Part shown: positions 4,556 through 7,837 of the stretch, piece after piece
Numbering within the stretch: the stretch's first letter is position 1
How the letters are laid out: each line of letters starts with the position of its first letter
Assembly: GCA_018623995.1 (NCBI GenBank)
Contig: JAAZUV010000062.1
Span: 1 to 7,837, forward strand
Length of the DNA: 7,837 nt
From: Methanobacteriota archaeon
GTDB taxonomy: Archaea; Thermoplasmatota; Poseidoniia; Poseidoniales; Poseidoniaceae
Direction of reading: 5' to 3'
Position numbers and translations under genes: made by a program
Notes under the pieces: generated by a model
The model's input: only the letters and a program-made list of their open reading frames with translations
Database searches by the model: none
Told to the model about the DNA's origin: nothing

Positions 4556-6362
4556 ATTTCCATAAACGATTCCCACTACTCGTTGACACGGTTGGGTAGT
4601 TTGGCTCTAAGGCAACATCAAGCACTGCATCATGCATAACGGAATTTCTTGCAAACATGACTCGGGCTGTTGACCCTACCTTTCCTTTCAGCGTGGATTT
4701 CAGTTGTTCAGCACTCGTTACTCGAATGGCATCAACAGCAACAATTTCGTCACCGACTTGCAGGTGGTCTCGAACGGGGGAATGTTGCATATGACTGGTC
4801 ACTTTCAGTTTGTTTCCTTGAGAACGAACATGGACACCGAGCCATCCTTGAGCAAATTGTTCCCATACGACCGATTCAGTACCTTGCTTTCGTTTTGGTT
4901 CATCCGACGGCTTGTAATCCAAGCCGAAGATTGAGAACGCTCTCGAGAGATCAAGATTCCCCGCTTCTTTTGTTATTTCATCAAGGAAGTTACCTAGCCT
5001 ACGTCCACCGGTTAGGGATGTCAGCGCTTTGCGAATGTCATTGTACTGAATCCCTCGCTTTGATGGGTCTTCAACGTGGATGTTGTGCTTGTCATACAAT
5101 GTTTTCATCAAGTCACAGACACCGTTCTCCCCCTTCGACCGTTTCCTTAATTCTGCATCGAGAGCAAACATCGTCAATTCGCCTTCGAGATAATATGAAA
5201 TTTGAGTTTCTCTTGAGTAAGCATGGCTTCTATAGAGGTGAATCCACGCTTCATGACTCGCTTCACAAAGTGCTTGGCAGGACGATCCGCTGCGCGTGTG
5301 GTGACGCTTGAGTTTCCGCTTCATATCAGCAAAGTAATCCTCAGCACTCCATGCTCCTGAACGTAGACACATGATGTCACCGATCCACGAAGTGGCTCCT
5401 TCGAACCACCACAGTAAATCGGTATTGACTTCTCGTTGCAAGTCATAATCCAAAAATAGCTTCGGGCGAAGTCGCTTCACGTTCCATTGATGGACGTATT
5501 CATGGCTAAACAGACTAACAAGGTCTCGATAATCTTCGACATGACCTGGCTGAAGGGATGTTCTTGGAACCATCGATGTTTGTGAGTTGGTGTGTTCAAG
5601 TCCACCACGTCCTCCATCGGTGAGGTGGAGAATGGTATGGTACGGTTCGTCAAGTGGTCCAAACAAGGCATGATGCTCTGCAATGATGTTCTTGATGTCA
5701 TGAATAAATCGTTCAAGCATGAGTTCATTCGGCTGGTATCCGCCTGCATCCCAGTAGTGAAGTGCGTGATTTCGTCCGCCGACGGTAAATCGATGAATCT
5801 CGTTCGCATTGCATTCTGCAATACCATCCAGCAGTGCATCACGATGTTCAGCAGTAAACGTGTGACGTTGTCCCGAACCATGGGGCGATGTCTGTTGAAA
5901 GGTTAGCTGAGTTGAAACATTCCAATCGGTGGGTAGCGTGAATTCGACAGTGTGCGTCTGATTCATGCGCTTTGCATCGATTCCAGAAGTTGGGAGGAAC
6001 CATGTAAACGGAGGCATCATGTGCAAGTGTGTGTCATCGAGATGATTGGATCGAACCGTGTTTTCAACACAGAGCAATTTGTAGCGAATGCATACTTTGG
6101 CGAGTGATGAAACATCTTTGATAACAATGGAATCAACATCCTTCCGAACAACGTTCAGCGGGTTACCTTCGCCATCGGTTGCTTGCAAATGTGAGACGTG
6201 TTGAATGGGTTCGCGCAAAAAGTACGAACCAGGAACCCAGCGTGGAAACGAGAGTTTCAATGAGGAGGCTGTGAACGGGGCCTCAACTTCAATTTCCACA
6301 TCCAAGCGTTGGTCACTTGCATCGGTAGCATCAACTCGAAAGACGACGTTTGAACGTGTCAT
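4521..6362 (-). CDS. M61 family metallopeptidase (glycyl-aminopeptidase type) with C-terminal PDZ domain
   Basis: A 613-residue zinc peptidase of family M61. The N-terminal beta-rich domain (about 1-200) contains the family-typical PRWVPGSYFLRE (40-51). The catalytic part has GGLEH (253-257), the zinc motif HEYVHQWNVKRLRP with His287, Glu288 and His291, and the third ligand Glu321 in WWFEGATSW. YYLEG (390-394) with a following LD is also family-typical. A PDZ domain spans about 505-575 (GWLGVHV, SPVRDHLQVGDEIVAVD), and a short polar tail follows. All catalytic residues are present and the length is usual. I see no signal peptide or membrane segment, so it probably acts in the cytoplasm; characterised relatives remove N-terminal Gly/Ala from peptides. 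The ATG at 6362 has AAGGA 6 bases upstream. It is the last gene of an operon, 14 bases after the HEAT-repeat gene. Its 3' end overlaps the convergent ParB/Srx gene by 35 bases. Confidence 0.95.
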   Translation of the reverse strand: MTRSNVVFRVDATDASDQRLDVEIEVEAPFTASSLKLSFPRWVPGSYFLREPIQHVSHLQATDGEGNPLNVVRKDVDSIVIKDVSSLAKVCIRYKLLCVENTVRSNHLDDTHLHMMPPFTWFLPTSGIDAKRMNQTHTVEFTLPTDWNVSTQLTFQQTSPHGSGQRHTFTAEHRDALLDGIAECNANEIHRFTVGGRNHALHYWDAGGYQPNELMLERFIHDIKNIIAEHHALFGPLDEPYHTILHLTDGGRGGLEHTNSQTSMVPRTSLQPGHVEDYRDLVSLFSHEYVHQWNVKRLRPKLFLDYDLQREVNTDLLWWFEGATSWIGDIMCLRSGAWSAEDYFADMKRKLKRHHTRSGSSCQALCEASHEAWIHLYRSHAYSRETQISYYLEGELTMFALDAELRKRSKGENGVCDLMKTLYDKHNIHVEDPSKRGIQYNDIRKALTSLTGGRRLGNFLDEITKEAGNLDLSRAFSIFGLDYKPSDEPKRKQGTESVVWEQFAQGWLGVHVRSQGNKLKVTSHMQHSPVRDHLQVGDEIVAVDAIRVTSAEQLKSTLKGKVGSTARVMFARNSVMHDAVLDVALEPNYPTVSTSSGNRLWKSTIRSRQVDSA

Positions 6363-6368
6363 AGTGAA

Positions 6369-6373
6369 TCCTT
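6369..6373 (-). promoter_or_regulatory. Ribosome-binding site of the M61 peptidase gene
   Basis: AAGGA on the - strand ends 6 bases before the ATG at 6362, in the short gap after the HEAT gene stop. It supports independent initiation within a polycistronic message. Confidence 0.5.
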
Positions 6374-6376
6374 GGT

Positions 6377-7369
6377 CTATGAAGTGTATAGGTTCTGTGC
6401 TGCACTCAGGACAAGTTCATCATTCGATTCTGAAATCAATCGTTCAGCGAGTTCTTGCATTGCAGGTTCTTGTTGACGATGCAGCAAACGCTCAAGAAGC
6501 CTCGATTTATCGATGCTGTCAACTCGATCGTCAAACAACAATTCCGTGCGCAATGCATCGCTTTTTGCATCATTACGGCCTACGAGCCAACGGGCTACGA
6601 TGGAGGTGCAATCTCCGTCGATGAGCGTACGTAGTCGTACGTCATCCGCTTCTTTCACAGCATCTTTCAGCGATTGAACCAGAAATTTCCGCTGAGAATT
6701 GGATTTTGATTTCATGAGATCGAGTAAATTCGGCAATCGTTTTTCCAAGGCAATTGGGACGGCCAATTTCCACAAGGCATCATCTTGGTTGATGGCGTTT
6801 TGGAGCGCAGTACTCTCCTTTTCTGTCAACTCCATTCCTAGAAGAGAAGCAGCGGATTGTCTGCGAACATCTGGATGAGCATCATGTAGGGAGACGAGTA
6901 GATTCGATGTGTTGGAATTCACCTCAGTCGCATAGGTTCGCACAACATGGTCTTCTGCGTGTTGAAACATATCCAATTCGGATTCTGTTACCTCATCACT
7001 GCTAATGAGCTGATGTACAGCACGTCGAACAACAAGATCGTCCTTGCTGTTCAATAGTTGGCGAGCAAGTTTCGCTGCTTGTGTCGCATCATGGATCGAC
7101 TCAAGCACTGTTGCAACGCAACGTTGGGCATCAAGTTGGTCACTGTTTGCCAGCTCGACGAGAAGATGTGGTGCATGTTTGGGGGCCCACCTTCGATACG
7201 CTTCAATGGCCTTGTTACGAAACCAAATATCCTTGTCATCAAGGAGTGGAGAGAAGGCTTCAACGCTCTCATATGCATCAGAATCGAAGAGAATTCGCAC
7301 TGCTCTTCTTCGCTGCCGAACATCCTTATGTTTCAACTTGGCAATAGCGGACTGAATGTTTGCGACCAT
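6377..7369 (-). CDS. HEAT-repeat protein
   Basis: A 330-residue all-helical protein built from degenerate HEAT/ARM-like repeats of about 30 residues. Clear repeat cores are DVRQRRRAVRIL (16-27), DIWFRNKAIEAYRRW (47-61), DDLVVRRAVHQLI (110-122) and HPDVRRQSAASLL (165-177), each with the Asp-x-x-Val-Arg then Ala pattern of the second helix. Weaker helical pairs fill 65-92, 185-220 and 225-325. There are no catalytic motifs, signal peptide or membrane segments. Such solenoids serve as protein-binding scaffolds or, in one class, as phycobilin lyases or DNA glycosylases; nothing here points to either enzyme class. The ATG at 7369 is preceded by GAGG with 7-base spacing, overlapping the stop of the gene before it. 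Being 14 bases ahead of the M61 peptidase gene, it may help present substrates or an acidic partner to that enzyme, but this is inferred from position only. Confidence 0.85.
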   Translation of the reverse strand: MVANIQSAIAKLKHKDVRQRRRAVRILFDSDAYESVEAFSPLLDDKDIWFRNKAIEAYRRWAPKHAPHLLVELANSDQLDAQRCVATVLESIHDATQAAKLARQLLNSKDDLVVRRAVHQLISSDEVTESELDMFQHAEDHVVRTYATEVNSNTSNLLVSLHDAHPDVRRQSAASLLGMELTEKESTALQNAINQDDALWKLAVPIALEKRLPNLLDLMKSKSNSQRKFLVQSLKDAVKEADDVRLRTLIDGDCTSIVARWLVGRNDAKSDALRTELLFDDRVDSIDKSRLLERLLHRQQEPAMQELAERLISESNDELVLSAAQNLYTS

Positions 7370-7376
7370 AGTTCAG

Positions 7377-7380
7377 CCTC
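7377..7380 (-). promoter_or_regulatory. Ribosome-binding site of the HEAT-repeat gene
   Basis: GAGG on the - strand is 7 bases before the ATG at 7369 and overlaps the TGA stop of the upstream gene at 7381-7379. This arrangement suggests translational coupling of the two genes. Confidence 0.5.
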
Positions 7381-7834
7381 ATGGTGTGAATTCGTCGAAA
7401 TGATAGCCCGTTGAGTCATCTTGATCGATGTCGCCAGGCCGAGCCAGCGTCGGTGCAAACATGAGTTGTATCATCGGCCATAATTGGACAAAGTGTTGCA
7501 TGTTTGCGGTAATGAATTCCTCTAAATCACCTTCATCAGCATCCATCATGGCTCTTAATTCATCTGCTATCGTTCCGAGTTGTTGCAGTTCGTCGGCACT
7601 GCAGAGGTCCATTTCATGACATGTTTCGATTAAGGTTTCAATCAAATCAGCAATTTCCAAAGCGGTAAGTGGTTGGGGTTCGCTCTCAACAATGTCGACT
7701 GGTCCAAATGAAACTGGGCCAAGCGAGGTGGGATGCAGAGTTTCGAACTGGCATTCATTCTTCATCAATTCTTGATGATGGTGATCGCCGATTGGAGCGA
7801 TGACAAAGCCTCCCTCAACGATTCGCTCTTCCAT
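7379..7834 (-). CDS. Acidic protein of unknown function, possibly partial at its N-terminus
   Basis: At least 151 residues, strongly acidic, and not recognised. The first 55 residues are Gly/Pro-containing with a HHH run at 18-20. A helical stretch follows at about 57-128, with ADLIETLIETCHEM, DELQQLGTIADELRAMM and FITANMQHFVQLWPMIQLMF, and then a short Asp-rich tail ending in HFDEFTP. It has no signal peptide, transmembrane segment, Cys-pair metal site or catalytic motif. The ATG at 7834 is only three bases from the window edge and the preceding codon (TGG) is also in frame, so the gene may begin further out. Its stop is 9 bases before the HEAT-repeat gene, whose ribosome-binding site overlaps it, so the two are very likely cotranscribed and coupled. 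The reading frame is supported by this spacing and by the protein-like composition. Confidence 0.7.
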   Translation of the reverse strand: MEERIVEGGFVIAPIGDHHHQELMKNECQFETLHPTSLGPVSFGPVDIVESEPQPLTALEIADLIETLIETCHEMDLCSADELQQLGTIADELRAMMDADEGDLEEFITANMQHFVQLWPMIQLMFAPTLARPGDIDQDDSTGYHFDEFTP

Positions 7835-7837
7835 CCA

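Noticed and set aside
4670..5311. A + strand open frame of 213 codons
   Set aside because: It lies entirely antisense to the M61 peptidase gene, whose catalytic and PDZ motifs are certain, and its translation shows no recognisable motif.
6624..6643. Two CGTACG palindromes close together, a possible operator
   Set aside because: They fall in the middle of the HEAT-repeat coding sequence where codons for Val-Arg and Leu-Arg-Thr explain them, far from any start.

Overview
The window carries eight recognisable coding regions and almost no non-coding sequence. Two genes run on the + strand and six on the - strand, two of the latter cut by or touching the window ends. There are no tRNA or rRNA genes, mobile elements or CRISPR arrays. 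The base composition is moderate, genes are tightly packed, several starts are preceded by GGTGA or GAGG/AAGGA ribosome-binding sites, and two genes start with TTG. A small ParB/sulfiredoxin-fold protein of the kind common in Archaea and short TATA-like promoter elements also fit an archaeon. A free-living marine euryarchaeon of the Marine Group II (Poseidoniales) type is my best guess. It is an inference from style and gene content; no marker gene is present, and a bacterium cannot be excluded.

Layout from left to right. Positions 1-47 (-) are the first codons of a gene running off the left edge, just downstream of a glycine cleavage H-like protein (65-469, -). The H-like gene diverges from an acyl-CoA dehydrogenase gene (589-1758, +) across a 119-base spacer that must hold both promoters. 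The dehydrogenase converges, with a 6-base overlap, on a two-gene - strand unit: a class II CCA-adding-type nucleotidyltransferase (2727-4097) followed by an EF-hand/coiled-coil protein (1753-2682). The nucleotidyltransferase gene diverges from a ParB/sulfiredoxin-fold protein resembling the archaeal free-serine kinase SerK (4109-4555, +), with only 11 bases between the longest-form starts. That gene converges with a 35-base overlap on an M61 PDZ-metallopeptidase (4521-6362, -). The peptidase is the last gene of a - strand operon with a HEAT-repeat protein (6377-7369) and an acidic protein of unknown function (7379-7834 or beyond).

The genes do not form one obvious pathway. The recognisable jobs are acyl-CoA oxidation, an H-protein-like carrier fold, tRNA 3' end maturation, possibly serine phosphorylation toward cysteine, and cytoplasmic peptide trimming. 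The most unusual points are four. The H-like protein aligns without gaps to the bacterial H protein through the lipoyl hairpin but has Asp where the lipoyl-lysine should be. The nucleotidyltransferase has Glu at the first metal-binding Asp. The EF-hand protein couples two calcium loops to an (Glu-Pro)n linker, a charged coiled coil and an unrecognised C-terminal domain. A HEAT protein, an M61 peptidase and an acidic unknown share one compact operon.
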